64,000 nucleotides of DNA, taken from NCBI GenBank assembly GCA_003993805.1, contig RSEF01000003.1, positions 81,608,033-81,672,032 on the forward strand, read 5' to 3'. Below the pieces are notes generated by a model. It searched no databases, was not told the origin of the DNA, and worked only from the letters and a program-made list of their open reading frames with translations. The position numbers and the translations under genes are program-made. Positions within the stretch are counted from its first letter, which is position 1. Every line of letters begins with the position of its first letter. This stretch comes from Himantopus leucocephalus. Its lineage: Eukaryota > Chordata > Aves > Charadriiformes > Recurvirostridae. Below, piece after piece: positions 34,490 through 47,300 of the stretch.

Positions 34490-36639
34490 GAATATTTTGA
34501 AGATTTCTGGACCTTTTGGGTTGGTGAATGTGTTGCAAAAAATCTGAAGGTACATCAGTACATTCTTTGTGGGATGGTGCCAAGGAGCAATCCTCGCCTT
34601 CTAGGTCAGCAGCTGTGGAGTGGATTATATCTGCTTGCACTGAACCAAGGTTTGCTTTTGAATTCTGTACAGATGGCACAGGCATTCTGCCTGCTCACTC
34701 GTACAGCTCTCTAGATGAGATGCAGGACATGCTCAACCTTCACCTGCTTTGTGCTGGTGAGGTGTGCTCTTGCTGGCACACTCTATAAAGGCAGTTGTCC
34801 TTATATGCCCAATAGGCACACTGCTATAATACCATTACTTAAAATGTTTTTAGATTTGCATGCAGTTACTTTGAGAAACAGGTTGCATTATTTACTTTCA
34901 AAGATGTGCATTGCTGAACATTTAAATTGTATTAAAAAGATTTTTTTTAGATGTTTTTATAAGGTTCTGCTGTTTCATAATGTTCTATAAAACTTACCTG
35001 ATGTTGGAGATAGGGGGTAAGAAGGGGGTGTGTGTGTGTGTGTGTAATTTTTTCTATTTTGTTTTCCCAGGGAGCTTTGAGATAGTCTTAACTGTACGGT
35101 AAGATGCCTGAGTTTTAGTGACTTACCATGCAGCATTGCTCCCTAGAGAAGAGTACCTTTTGCTGATTTTGCCGATCCTTTCTGGCCGATTTAGCAGTAA
35201 CCCTATACTATCTCCAGAGAAAAAAAATGTGTTTAGACCTCAGCCAGCAGAAATAGTGAGCCTGAGAGAAGGAGATTTGAGATCATTAAGGATTCGTGTA
35301 GGAAGAGAGACAAAGAATGAAAAGGTTTCACTGGAGATACGGGATGGGTGGTTGAGGAGTTTTGAAACTGAATGTTTGTATGGGCCAGGAAGCACAGAAG
35401 TTTTGGCTTTCAGGCAGAAATTTAGGTTTCAGTGCTAACCTAGTGTGTGAAGATTATTTTAAAGTTTGCAATAAAAAGATCAGAAATTAAATATGAGCGT
35501 AGAGCATGAAGAGCTCTTGAAAACTAAGGAATGATCATCTATTCCACAAAAGCAAACTTAAGGATGCAAAAGAGCCTCTGACATTGCTTTTAATTACCCT
35601 TAATGTCTGCAGAGGGTGTGCTTTGTTAGCTGCAGACCGAAGCGTGGAGGTAAGCTTCATCCCTGTCCACAGACAACTGCACTTCTGCAGTGGGAACAGT
35701 GCTCAAACAAGGTATAGTAACCTTATTCATTCCTCCCCCCCCCACCCCGAGTATGCCTTTTTGTGGCCCCTGTGTGACTTTGTCTTTGCTCACGCTCCTC
35801 CCAAATAAACAACCCATCCCAAATGACTTTTTTCCTATGTCCTTACCTAGATTGGGTATTTCTGACAGTGTTACCTAAGTGGTCTGGGCCCTCCATGGTA
35901 TTGCTGTAAAGTTACCTAGACGTCACCAGCTTGTATCCCAAGAGTGCGTTCTGCTTATTTGGTTCACACTGCTTACATTTCATTTATATGCATTCTAGAG
36001 AAAATTATCTGACTTGGTCTTTACTCTTCTACCTAACTCTAATTATGCACAAGCAACTTCTCATGTGTAGTTTCTGATACCAGAGCAACAGAATAATCTG
36101 GTTTGTGCTTACATGGTATCTTCAGCCCTGAATAGTTTTCACCACCATCGAAGGCTGTAGCTAATTAAGAAGCTTAGTGCTCTGGCAGGACTTTCTGCTT
36201 ATACCTGGTGATCCAGGTGACATTCTTAGCCCTGACAGTGGAGAGAAGAGGCTGGGGGAGGAGAAAATTGGTACTGTGGATTAATACCTGGTTATGCAGC
36301 TGATCTTATCAACAGGAATTTTGTTCTTATGACAGCAGGACCCTTTTTGAGAATTGAGGTCTGCTGGGCAGAGGCAGGATCCACCTGACAAAGTGAGGAA
36401 AGAGCATCTGTGCCAACAAGCTGGCCGATGTGGTGAGGAAAGCTTTAAATCAGGAACAATGAGGGTAGGGAGCATGACTCACCATTAAGTGAAGAAATGG
36501 TGGATGAGGTAGCAAGAAAAGGGCGCAGTGTGATGTGAACAAGAGAGACCTCGGGAATACTGGAACAGTACAAGGGAGGCTACATCAAATACGTGCATAC
36601 AAATGCATGCAGCCTAGGATATAAGCAGGAGGATCTAGA
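34490..36639. other. Intergenic, no gene recognised
   Basis: No supported gene. A GT dinucleotide repeat lies at 35,028-35,045. Small overlapping frames of 60-106 codons have no recognisable similarity. The last part (about 36,490-36,640) may be a more 5' portion of the old CR1 that follows, but it is too diverged for me to place. Confidence 0.5.
35028..35045 (+). repeat. (GT)9 microsatellite
   Basis: Nine GT units with no interruption, preceded by a short G run. An ordinary simple repeat, probably polymorphic. Confidence 0.9.
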
Positions 36640-37640
36640 GCTGGAGTTCAGATTTGCAAGGGATGTCAAAGCCCACAAGAGGAGAACCCAATCCATACAA
36701 GTCCGTGGGGCCTGACACGCTAAATCCAAAGGTGCTGAGAGAATTGGCTAATGTCCTTTCATAAAGATTAGGGGAGATTCCGTATGTTTGGACAAAAACA
36801 AATGTTGCACCCATCTTCAAAAGATGCCTGAAGGACAATCAGGAAACTAGAGGTTTAGTCAATCCCACTTGGGTACCTGGGAAAAGCATGGAGCAAGTCT
36901 TGGAACGTGTTTCTGGGCACATGAAGGAGAACTAGGTAACTGGTAATAGTTGGCACAGATTTACCAAGGGTAAATCAGGCTTGACCAACCAGAGGGGAGA
37001 ACAGTGGACTTAAGGTACTTTGACTTCTGCAAGGCTTTCAACATTCTACCATGTTATTATTGTATGTCAGATAGGAGGTTACTCTTGGGATGAGTCAAGA
37101 ACCAGATGGGTAAAAAACTGTTTGGATAGTTGGGTTCAGAGTGTAGTGGTTAATGGGATATGCTCTGTCTGGAGGTTGTTAACAAATGGAGTACTGCAGG
37201 GGTCTATCCTGCGTCATGTCCTGTTAGACATCCTTATCAATGACCTGGAGGAGGCAGTGGAGTACTTGCTCACCGAGTTGGCGCAGTGTACCAGGTTGGC
37301 ATGACTAGCTGATACACCTTGAGGGCCACAGGCTGCAATCCAGAGGGAGAGGCTGAAGGAATGGGTCAGCAGAAGCACGACACAATGTAACAGGGACAAA
37401 TGGCCATAAATTGAAATGAGAGGTTTAGACTGGAAAGCAAAACCTTTCCGGAGTGAGGACAGTCGAGCATTGCAGAAGATTGCCCAGAGAGATGGTGCAG
37501 TCTCCATCCTTGGTACTTTTCAACATCCAACTGGATGAAGTTCTGGCAAACCTGGTCTCACCAGATAGCTGACCCTGCTCTGAGCAGGAGGGTGACTAAG
37601 TAAGCTCTAGAGGTCCCTTTTTACTTGAATTATCCTGTTA
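36640..37640 (+). mobile_element. Old CR1 LINE, internal RT region to 3' end, + strand
   Basis: Degenerate but recognisable in order. GTGGGGCCTGACACGC with GTGCTGAGAGAATTGGC corresponds to the GPDGIHPRVLRELA block of the CR1 RT. GGTACCTGGGAAAAGCATGG corresponds to the VPGKxMEQ block. TTTACCAAGGGTAAATCAGG gives FTKGKSG. GTACTGCAGGGGTCTATCC gives the VLQGSIL block, followed by a LINDLEEAVE-like stretch near 37,230-37,260. The element ends in a decayed AGAGGTCCCTTTTTACTTGAATTATCCTG. It has many stops and indels, so it is much older than the copy at 33.3 kb. Start uncertain. Confidence 0.75.
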
Positions 37641-38270
37641 CTACTGCAGCTACTTTTCATACCTTACTAGCTTCCAAAGCCTTGCTTCTGGAGCAAAGCA
37701 CATGAAAGTCCCTAAATCTCATTTTTAACACATGGTTAGCCAGTTTCATTCAAGCCATCTCCACTACCAGTTTCAGTGTAAAAGGCAAATGAATGAAGAC
37801 TACATGGGTATTCTGTCTGGCTTTCTCCAGGCATGATTGGACGTTTCCACTGAGGAAAGCCACCTTTGCAAAAGGGCTTGTGTTTATCCAAAGAGACTGT
37901 TAGGACAGAGGTGCCCTAATAGGGCGAGGTAGGCAGAAAGCCTGTCAGCCCGCCAGGTGGTTTATGAGCCTTCAGATACTTGAGAGGTAGCTCCGGGAAC
38001 AGAAACTTGAACTACCTCCTTTTGTCGCATTGCTTCCATCCCCTGCCCCTCCCTCCCTCCCTCTCCAAGGTGTTTAAAAGCATCTCCATACATTCCTTTG
38101 CTGTAGACTCATCAGCGTGCTTGGCTCTTTCACCAACTATCTGTGACAGTGTTCAGAGTGCTCATACATTGGCTAATTGCATAAAGCTGAAGGAATAATT
38201 ATTCTTGAGAATATGTATGCTCACCTACTCATTGTCTCAGACTTGTAGTCTTTCTGTAAGAAATATTTTG
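37641..38270. other. Short intergenic stretch, nothing recognised
   Basis: No gene or repeat recognised between two CR1 copies. It includes a small CCCTCCCTCCCTCCCTCTCC pyrimidine patch near 38,048. Confidence 0.5.
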
Positions 38271-38271
38271 T

Positions 38272-38500
38272 AGAATCATTGGATGGTTTAGGTTGGAAGG
38301 GACCTTAAAGATCATCTAGTTCCAACTCCCCTGCCATGGGCAGGGACACCTCTCACCAGACCAGGTTGCTCAAAGCCCCATCCAGCCTGGCCTTGAACAC
38401 CTCCAGGGATGGGGCATCTACAACTTCTGTGGGGAACCTGTGCCAGTGTCTCACCACCCTCAGAGTGAAAAATTTCTTCCTGATTTCGATTAGAGGAGTG
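38272..38500 (-). mobile_element. CR1 LINE 3' UTR fragment, minus strand
   Basis: The + strand shows the inverted CR1 3' end: AGAATCATTGGATGG, GGTTGGAAGGGACC, then ACTCCCCTGCCATGGGCAGG, AGGTTGCTCAAAGCCCC, AACACCTCCAGGGATGGGGC and CTGTGCCAGTGTCTCACCAC. These are well-preserved landmarks, so the copy is comparatively young. It is truncated after about 230 bp and has no coding capacity. It is the only clear minus-strand CR1 to the right of TDRD15, apart from a doubtful ancient one near 54.8 kb. Confidence 0.92.
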
Positions 38501-40710
38501 CAAATATCCCTGTTACATAAGATAATTAGTGAATTTTTAAGACACCTGCTTATATGGCTCTTACAGAAATCCTTACCTTTAAGTTTGGTGTGGGTCAGTG
38601 ATCTTAAATGTTTTCCCACCCAACGTGATCCATCACCGTTTTATCTGATCACGCGCTCCATGCCATAGGCATTAAAGGCCTGTGTCAGCTATGTTTTTTA
38701 TAATTTATACATTGCTATAAAATACAAGGTGCACCCATTCAAGCACACGCGGGGCAGCAGGAAACACTTGGCGTGACAGGGGTTTGTGATATTAGGTGAA
38801 CCCCTCTTTGGCATCATCTAGCGGGCGTTCGTGCGGTGGCAGAGCCTCTTGAAGACAGGTTGGGGTGAGCTCCTGGCCCCGGTCAGGAGGCGGCTGCTGC
38901 CTGGGCAGTCCTGTGGGCTGCACTGACACCTGGTGGCTCTGGGCACGCAGGTATGGCCCTGGCAGGGGGGCACCCACCCCTCCCTTAGGTTTCCTTACAG
39001 TGATGGGCTCTCCGCTCCTCTTCTGAGAAAAGACGAAACGTTAGAATAAGCGGAGTGTGTCAGGGGGGAAAGGTTGGAGATGTTTTTTTAGCGGGGGCCG
39101 GATATAAGAAAATATTTGGTGGCAGATTCCTGATTTCTTTAGATACTTAGAAACTATATTTGCGGACCTGGTATCCAAAAGCACTTAAAAATGCACATTC
39201 CCCTTAATGCCCAGTAAATGTCTTAATTATTTAGACACATTTGAAAAATCTCATTTTTTTTTATTTATTTCTTTCTCTCAAAGAATCAATTCTTTCCAAA
39301 ATAATAAACATTGTGAAAACAAAATAATGAAAATATTTATTCAGCTCTGAATTGACTTTAAGGACAGCTATCTTGATTTCTGCAGATTTAATGAGAAAGT
39401 TTCTAGGACTGCCAGGTCTACATCTGCATAATGAAGGAATTAAAACTGTGATTGCAGTGTAATTTTTAGTGAGCAATAAACATTAGGAATCCAACTGGGT
39501 GACCCTGAAATATGCCTAGACCTAGTTCTGTGAAATTGTTTTGCTGCAAATAAAAAGAAATGGAGTGAAAGTGGGGTTTAATATTCTTTTTTTTTTATTA
39601 TTTGTACTTTAAAGGAATACCAAGGTGTTAAGAGAGAAAACACTATTTGACAGACTTTGATTCTGATTAATTCTTTAGTGTTTAATCACCCTGATTTCAT
39701 AGGAGTTTGAACTTAACACATAATATATGATCAAGCTCTTTAATTATGTTAATTTTCTTTTAAGCCATGGAGCCATTGATCTCCTCTAATCTGACATTCC
39801 ATATAATGTGGAATTTCACTTACTTTTGCATTAGGCCAGTATTCCCCCTTCTGCCTCCAAGGGTTCAAACCTTCATCTCTCATTTCCCACCTTCAAGCTA
39901 TAAGCTTGCTGCTCACCCCCTTGAAGCCCTTTTACTGTACAAAAAGTATTAAAGCGCTGTGATATGTCTCTCTCTCTCTAGCCACAGGAGTCAGGTCTAG
40001 GAGCTAGACAATTTCTTGGGCAGGGGGAAACCTACGCTCCAATTTCTCCTCAAAGGAATTCTCATGCATTTTTGTATGAAGCACAACACTGGGAGCAGAC
40101 ACTGGGACTTTCATAATCCAGTCATGTTCCCTGCGTTTTGCACCCTCTATTTTCCCTAATTAATCTTGGATCCTTTTCTGCAAAGCAGGACACCTTCAGG
40201 AGGAGAGATCAAATGACTGACAGCGCTGGGATTAAAGCACACACCTGAAAGAAATTAAAAACAAAAATAAGAAAAAGCCAAAAATTTCGGTCTGAAGTGT
40301 AGAATTAGCTTTGCATTTTCTTCACTTGGATTGAATGCACCAGTCTACTTCATAACAGAGTGTATCCTCCTTTTGTGTTTTAAAGGATAAAGCACATTAG
40401 AGTATGAGACAAATCAACCTTCTGAATTTATGAAGAGCTAGAGGCTGTGAATGAGTGGGTGGAAGAACCTGACTGCAACATAAGTTGGCTAAAGCAGGGC
40501 GGCATCTCAGGTGCCTGTACTCAGTGTTTCTGCTTGGCTGGTTTAGGTGTTTCTCCCTTTGGACTCATGAGTCACTTAGAGCATACCCTGAAACATCTGC
40601 CTCTTGCTCTGGTGTGGACCGTGCAGTCTGCTCTGATAGCCAGGCTGGAACTCAGTATGCCTTATTTTGTTGACGTGCGGAAAACAGACTCCACAACCGA
40701 GAAGGTTGTG
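38501..40710. other. Intergenic, with a GC-rich patch
   Basis: Mostly AT-rich and without a recognisable gene. The part at about 38,750-39,000 is clearly GC-richer than its surroundings and contains CTGACACCTGGTGGCTC (38,921-38,937), which is weakly CTCF-like. It has no open frame of note and no repeat that I can name. The 230 bp before the gap at 40,711 also show nothing recognisable. Confidence 0.45.
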
Positions 40711-40810
40711 NNNNNNNNNNNNNNNNNNNNNNNNNNNNNNNNNNNNNNNNNNNNNNNNNNNNNNNNNNNNNNNNNNNNNNNNNNNNNNNNNNNNNNNNNN
40801 NNNNNNNNNN
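40711..40810. other. Assembly gap, exactly 100 N
   Basis: Placeholder of 100 N. The sequence to its right begins AGGTCCCTTCCAACC, the last part of a + strand CR1. The left side is not CR1-like, so the 5' part of the element lies within the gap. Confidence 0.98.
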
Positions 40811-40850
40811 AGGTCCCTTCCAACCTCAACAATTCTATGATTCTATGATT
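40811..40850 (+). mobile_element. Terminal 40 bp of a CR1 LINE, + strand
   Basis: AGGTCCCTTCCAACCTCAAC followed by AATTCTATGATTCTATGATT is an almost perfect CR1 3' end with its octamer repeats, so the insertion is young. The rest of the copy is hidden in the adjacent 100-N gap. The sequence passes directly into an older CR1 3' region, so the young copy may have landed in or beside it. Confidence 0.85.
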
Positions 40851-40852
40851 CC

Positions 40853-41140
40853 AAGTTGCAGCAAGGGAAATTCCAGTCTGACACAAGGAAAAAAGTTATT
40901 CCTAGTGAGACTAGCTAAGCACTGGCATAGTTTGCCTGGGGAGGCTGTGGATCTTCCATTCCTTGGAGATACCAAGCCATGGCCGAACAAGGCCCTGGAC
41001 AACCTGCCCTGGCTTTGAAGTTACCCCTACTTTGAGCACAGGTTGCCCCTCACAGGTTACCCCTGCACTTTGAGCAGGGATCAGACCAAATGGCATTGAG
41101 AGGTCCATTCTAACCTTAGTTACTCTTTGATAACTGTTAT
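40853..41140 (+). mobile_element. Older CR1 LINE 3' region, + strand
   Basis: GCAGCAAGGGAAATTCCAG, CACTGGCATAGTTTGCC, GAGGCTGTGGATCTTCC and CCTTGGAGATACC match the usual order of CR1 3' UTR landmarks. The end is AGAGGTCCATTCTAACCTTAG with decayed octamers near 41,120-41,135. A short partial duplication of a CACAGGTT / CCCCT motif occurs near 41,035-41,065. It is more diverged than the adjoining 40-bp CR1 end. Confidence 0.75.
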
Positions 41141-42083
41141 TTTCTTGAATTATGCACAGTGTATCGTAGACGTACCTGCAGTAGCTTTAGATTATTCTGT
41201 TTGGGAACGGATAGTTTCTCTGTGGTAACTAGGAGCTTGGTCCCATCTGGGCAACTGGATTAGTGCTCAATACTAGATGTTGTACCATATTCAGGCTAGC
41301 TAAGTTATAGCAACACACGTACGTACGTGGTAATATAGTGTAGATGTAGTATAGACACACCTAATTATCTCCATGCCACTCTCCAGGTACAAATATCCTG
41401 TACTGGAACTATCAATAATAGGGCACCATCATTATGTGATATAACGATGACTGATACTACAGTACCAAAAAACCCTTTTTGTAGTTTATTTCCTTCGAAC
41501 TTACACATCTTCTGGTGTAAGGGCTATTTCACAGAAAGTGTCTTATATGGATATATGTGCTTAGGAGTGTAAATTTGGCTGAGCTACACAGGGCTTATTA
41601 ATAAACAGTGAGCTTATTTTGTCAATGACCGTTTGTTTCATGCAGGCAGTAAAAATTTACAGTGAGTTTTTGCCCCTTCCCTCTTATTTTTCAGGACATT
41701 CTTACACTCCAAATCTTTTTCAATTAAGAAGTTTTCAATTTAAGGGAATAGACATATCTCCTTAGTACTAATAACCCTAATTTTCAAGTGGGTCACATTC
41801 ACGGGATACCTTACAACGTTATTATACCTGATAGATAAATATAAACAGAGAAATATTTACTCAGTTTTTACTTTGTAACCTTTCAACAGAATTAAATTCA
41901 TCTGTAAAAGAAAACCTTGTTGAAATTAGAAAGCTTATTAATGATGCTAAGGGTTACTTTTTACAAAGAAAAATTACTATTTACTGTATTTCAAGAAACT
42001 TTTACTGTATGTAGTATAATATGATATATATAACTAGAAGTAATGGCAGGAAATTAAAAATAATTTAAACTTCCTGAAAATGA
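41141..42083. other. Intergenic, nothing recognised
   Basis: AT-rich, no gene or clear repeat. A short ACACGTACGTACGTGG palindrome-like stretch lies near 41,314-41,330. Confidence 0.5.
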
Positions 42084-42262
42084 GTTCTATTAGACTGTAG
42101 AATAAGCTCCCAGGGGAAGCTGTAGAAGCCTCATTATGTGGCTTATTTAAAACTAGATTAGATGAAGTGCCTGAAGGGAGCAAGCTTGGGCTGTTTCCTG
42201 TAAGGCTGAAGGAGATGACCTCAGAGTTATTTTTTTGCTTCTGAATTATTTTATTCTGTGAT
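42084..42262 (+). mobile_element. Ancient CR1-like LINE 3' end, + strand
   Basis: TAGACTGTAGAATAAGCTCC, CAGGGGAAGCTGTAGAAGCC and AAAACTAGATTAGATGAAG correspond to the 'WNSLP...EA...FK..LD' region shared by old CR1 families. This is followed by GGAGATGACCTCAGAG and ATTATTTTATTCTGTG. It is short, diverged and non-coding. Confidence 0.6.
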
Positions 42263-43921
42263 GTGGTGCATGTAGAAAAGTCTTGTTCATCCTTATAGGA
42301 GGCTGTTTTGTAGGTGCTCCTTTTTCTACAATACTTCTGTGTGATTTTTAAAATAAAGGTGGGTTTTTTTCTCATAATAAGGGTTTATAGGTCTTTGTAT
42401 TGATGCATATCACACTAAATGTAAGTAAAAATAATAGCTTTTTAAATATATCATCAGAGGTAAATTGACAAATGTAGAAGTATCCTCACAAAGGCCTTCA
42501 TTTTTCTTTTTGGTTTTAGAGTTAAAAATTTACAGTTAAGGTGATTGTCTTTACAGCCTTGACTCTATATATCCATGGGTGGCCTTGAAGGTTGCTGTGG
42601 TGGTGATGGTCTCTTCTGCCCACAGGAATGCCACCGGTGGTGAGCTCAGCCTGTCTGTAGAGTGCTGACTTGTGTGTGCTGGAGGGTGATCCTGGCCATA
42701 CCTGGGACTGAGCAACAGTTTGGATGGGTACGTGAGGGAGCCTGGAGGTTAATCTTGAAGTTAATCTGTAAAAGTCCAGATACACTTGTTGAGAATTAAC
42801 ATTATTCTCTGCCTCGGTGGCTGTATAGGTATTTCATACAAAGCAGAAGAGCCCCAAAAGAAAAGGATGTAGGGGAATGGTTACGTTGGCATTAGTGACT
42901 GCCTATCTGGGATGGCTGTTCTGTTCTCTCACCTGCTGTTCTGGAAGGAGCAGCATTATACAGTTTCACAGACGTTCTCTGTCCCATGCACATAGAAACT
43001 CTTTGACACTTTCTTTTTCGATCCCTGATTTAGTCTCCATTATAAACTCATAATGCATATATGATCTGAGCTTTCATTATTTGTAATCTTTACTTCCATG
43101 AGAGGAGACAGTTTCTTCTACAGTGACTTTAGAAAAGATTTTATATTGAACAAAAACTTTTGCTGGTCTTTATAACATTCTATTTGAACTTTTTTGGCAA
43201 GTATTCAATCAGGGTGTAACGTCTTAAAATGACTAAAGGACCAATGGCCTATAAATTTATAATTCTGCACTATGAATCCACAGTATCTGCTGCAATAACT
43301 TGTGATTTGATAGCTGATGCCAAAGGGAGTGTAGACATTCATTTAATTTTGGATCATTAGATCCAAAGCTGTCCTGGTGATTATGGCATGCTATTATTTT
43401 TGTCCCTGTCAAAACCAATGAGCAGTTGTACTAGTGATGGGCTTAGCTGACCAGAGATGCTCAAAACAGAAGATCGATGATGAAGGGCTGGATCATGCAC
43501 AAGAATGTTTCAAGGAAGATTTAGAAAGGAGAAATTAAATTCTTGTTTGAAATATATTTATCTAGTGTTTATGTTAACCTTACAATATAATTGCAATGCT
43601 TTCATCAAGAAAAAGGCTGGTTTATAGTACATTTAAACAATTACAATATTTTTTAAAATTTTTACTTGAAACAGAATTTTTTTTTTGCCAATAATTATGC
43701 GACTTCAATCCTTTAATACGAACATATCTTTGTCACCAGATGGTATATGGTCATCCACTGCGACACTGCTAAGTGACCATTCAACCATCATGCATGGCAA
43801 ATGGGAGTGCTCAAACAGATTTCTTTAAAATTGTGATTAAATTTTGCCACTTCCAGTGACACTGCTAGAGGAATTTTCTGAGCTTTGTTCCTTGACCAAT
43901 TGCCTTCTTCCTCTAATTATC

Positions 43922-43946
43922 TTTTTGTTTTGTTTTGTTTTGTTTT
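43922..43946 (+). repeat. (TTTTG)n microsatellite
   Basis: Five T-rich pentamers (TTTTG four times plus TTTT) in a row. Simple repeat without other context. Confidence 0.85.
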
Positions 43947-44356
43947 AGCTCAGAGAGTGTCCCATTTCTTATCTCCAGATGTGCTATAAAATTTTCAGTT
44001 TCTGGCAGGAGATACTTATAGAGTTTTTCAGTTTGTATTACATACTGCCCTGTTAAACCCTTTCCCACATTTTTCTCCACCTGCTTAGGCTCCCTGGGGA
44101 TTGAGTGTACCAAAACTGAATAACAAGACACTGACAAAAATAGTGTGCTAATCTGTGCAAAATTATGAACCTGGGAGGTACCTATGAATAGCATTGGATA
44201 CTCAGTAGATTAGGGATACTGTTTCTGCAACCCATTTTTTTCCCCCCTATTTAACGATAACCAATTTGAAGCAATGGCTTGACTAAGTAGGAGAAAGATT
44301 AAAATATCATGTTGACCAGGTAGCAAAATATTTCGTTTACGCCAAAATACGATCGG

Positions 44357-44367
44357 CCACCAGGTGG
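44357..44367 (+). promoter_or_regulatory. Candidate CTCF site
   Basis: CCACCAGGTGG matches the CTCF core consensus CCACYAGRKGG at every position and is preceded by GG as in GGCCACCAG. A single core match occurs by chance at some rate, and there is no conservation or occupancy evidence here. Confidence 0.3.
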
Positions 44368-47300
44368 AGACTTTGCATTAACTTTTCCTAAACCGAAACT
44401 ACAAAAGACAAAAGAAGATATCAGCATAAGAAGCCATTTGCACAAAAATAAAATAATCCCATTTATTTTTCAGTTCTTCTTGTAGATAATTCTTGCAATG
44501 AAAAGTTTCCCAAGCTGATCCGAGGAGGCTAAGTCTTAATTCTTTAAAAAAAGAGAAGGATATCGTATAAGATTTAGCAACGTAATGCTGAATTGTTTCA
44601 TGAAATGATGGAATTTGCTAAAGTTAAATATGTTCTATCTGCTTGAGTCTTCTTTTTAAGTGGCAGGGAATTGACCAATCTTGCATTATTTTCATTAAAA
44701 ATGACCTAGTTATAAAAAGTCTTTAGCCTTTAGAATTTACAGCAGGTTTGAATAACATTTGTCTTTGTGTAGCATAATTCATAGCAAAGACATAATTGCC
44801 TGCTTTTCTGTAAGTGGAAGTCCCTAAATGCAAATACTAATAGGCAGCGTCATCTATAACAATCTGCAAATTTATGGAGGAAATTGGTTTTCCAGGCTAC
44901 CTATTTATTAATACGGAGGAGAATAATATTAAATTGGAGCTCCTCCATCTTTCTTTCCATTTTTATGCAATGAAGAGGATGCAGAAAGAGGTGAGGACCC
45001 ATTGCCCTGTAACTAGTCTGGCTGTAGAATTTCAGTAATGGGGCAGGAACATAAACCTGTTCTGTTCCTCTCTGATCAGCAATAATACTATTTTTCAGCT
45101 ACAGACTAGTTAGTTGGAAACGGATGGTAGGTGAGTAAAGTGAGTAAATGTGGGTGCTGAGTTGTAAGTGAATAAAGGAAATGAAAGCCTGAAACTGTGA
45201 AAAAGATGATTTAGTTTGTGCAGAAGCTTAGCTGAAAAAAAATGAGGATGAGATGAACTTGGATAGGTAAAAATTCCATATAGACATGGTTTAAAAGGGT
45301 GCATATTGGGTGACAGAGCAATGAAAGCTGCAGGCAGGTGAGGAATGAGGCTGCAGTGGGAATGCGGAGCAGAGGGGTCTCATAGGGGTTCTTACAGCAG
45401 TAGTCTGTTGTTCTGCATTTTATTGTGCTTAGTTTATTCCCTGATGTTCCTCCTGAAGAGGTTTGGGCAAAAGAAAGCATGGCAACTGTATTGCTTCTTC
45501 TGGCATATCCCATCAGCAGGTACATTTAAAAACTGTTTATTTGAAAGAAAGAATAAGTGGAGTTAAGGCTCAAGCAAGAGCTGGTGACATCTGCTTTGGG
45601 CCTGGGGATAAACATAATATTTGTCTGTAGGAGGAAGAGGGAGTTGTGGAATGGAAGGAGATGCTCTGGTAGAAAAATTGTAGCTGGAAGTGTTTCAAGA
45701 GAAGGAATATGAAAGCTAAATAAATAAGTACTAGAAAATCAGTTTTAAAGATCCCAAAGGACTTTTATGATCAAATAGATTTCCAGTGCGTGGTAGCCGA
45801 CCAGTTAAGGAATTTGCTACAGATTTTGATTTGCTCTAGATTTGGTATGAAACCTGCAGTTACTTATAAAGCTGTGAATATGTACCCAGTGAGTTCTGCT
45901 GGGATTTCCACTGCATCGAAATATGATGCTAGGTCACATTCATCCCTTGTGTGCCACTGAAAAGAGCTGCAGTGCCTTGGGCCAGCTGGGGCTGGATGGG
46001 CTTTCAGTTTTCAGCACAGGACTGAGGACTTCTTTCTCTGTTGTCCACATCAATCTTCTGATTTTTGCTTGAGATGCAGAACAAATTTTGGAAAAGTATT
46101 CTGTCGTAATTTGAGGTTATCACATGACATCATTCAGTATGGCTAATTGGCCCTTTGTCATTAGAAATGTGCATCTTTAGTTTTATTATGAATTTGCCTT
46201 TTTCAACTTCCAGCCATTGGTGGTCTTTGTTGCTTGGCAGTTTGGCTGCCTAAGGAGTTAGTTATGAATCATTAGTAAAATAAACAAAGACTTTTGAAAT
46301 AAAACCAGAGCTATGCTGTTAATGATAAAACCGCGTGCTTTCATGCTGTTTGTACATAAGTGACGTGTAACACTCTAAGGTCAGGTTCTCCTGCTTGTAG
46401 TATTCTTTATCAATATCCTAGAGTGGGCCACTTGTGCAATAAAACATAGTTCAGCATGGTTAGAAGGAGGAGAATCTAGCCCTTAAAATAAGATCTGAAA
46501 ATTGCCTTTCACATACTATTGTATGTGAAAAGCAGTTCATTTGGTGCCAGCGTTAGTGTGAAATACTAAAGTGGGGGAGAGCTTGTGCTCACATCTGTAG
46601 GGTTCATCCTCTTATCTACATTAGCTTTAAGAGACCTTCTATGATGATGCAATCCACAGTTCTTCAAGGTGGGGTTTTGACTCTATAATACTGAGATATG
46701 ATTTATAAAAGGGGACTGTTACATAATCTGCAGGTTTAAATGGGTAGCTTACTCTTTTCTTTTTAATTTTACACAATTTTCTTCTGTATATTTCAGAGGA
46801 AAAGACTTTGAACAGATTCTTTAAAGGGCAATGAGGTTGGTAGAGCTTATTTAATGATTGGGCAGTATGCTTAAGCCAAAGAAGAGCATTAATTGCAGTA
46901 AAACATTAAACCCCTTATAGAGATTATTTTTTAAAATACAGCTTTTGAGATTTGTTGAAATAAATCAGAATAACATAGACTGTCATGGACATTATTTGCA
47001 TTTGATGAATGCATGTGCTGGCCTAAGCTGCTGAACTATTCAGGCTGAAGGTTTCCACCATTGTCCTTGTTCCTGTAGATATCACAGAGGAAGAGATTAA
47101 GAGCATTATAACTTTAACATAAAACTCAGAAATAATATAATAGGAAAAGATAGTCTACATACAACAAAAGGCAAATTTGCATAGACTTACTTTTATCCAA
47201 ACATTTGACCTCCAGCTTAGATGGCTTAAAAAGGAGGAAGAAAAACCTGTACCCATTTGTCTTGGTGCAGTAATCTGAAAGTTAACATTGGGAAATATTT

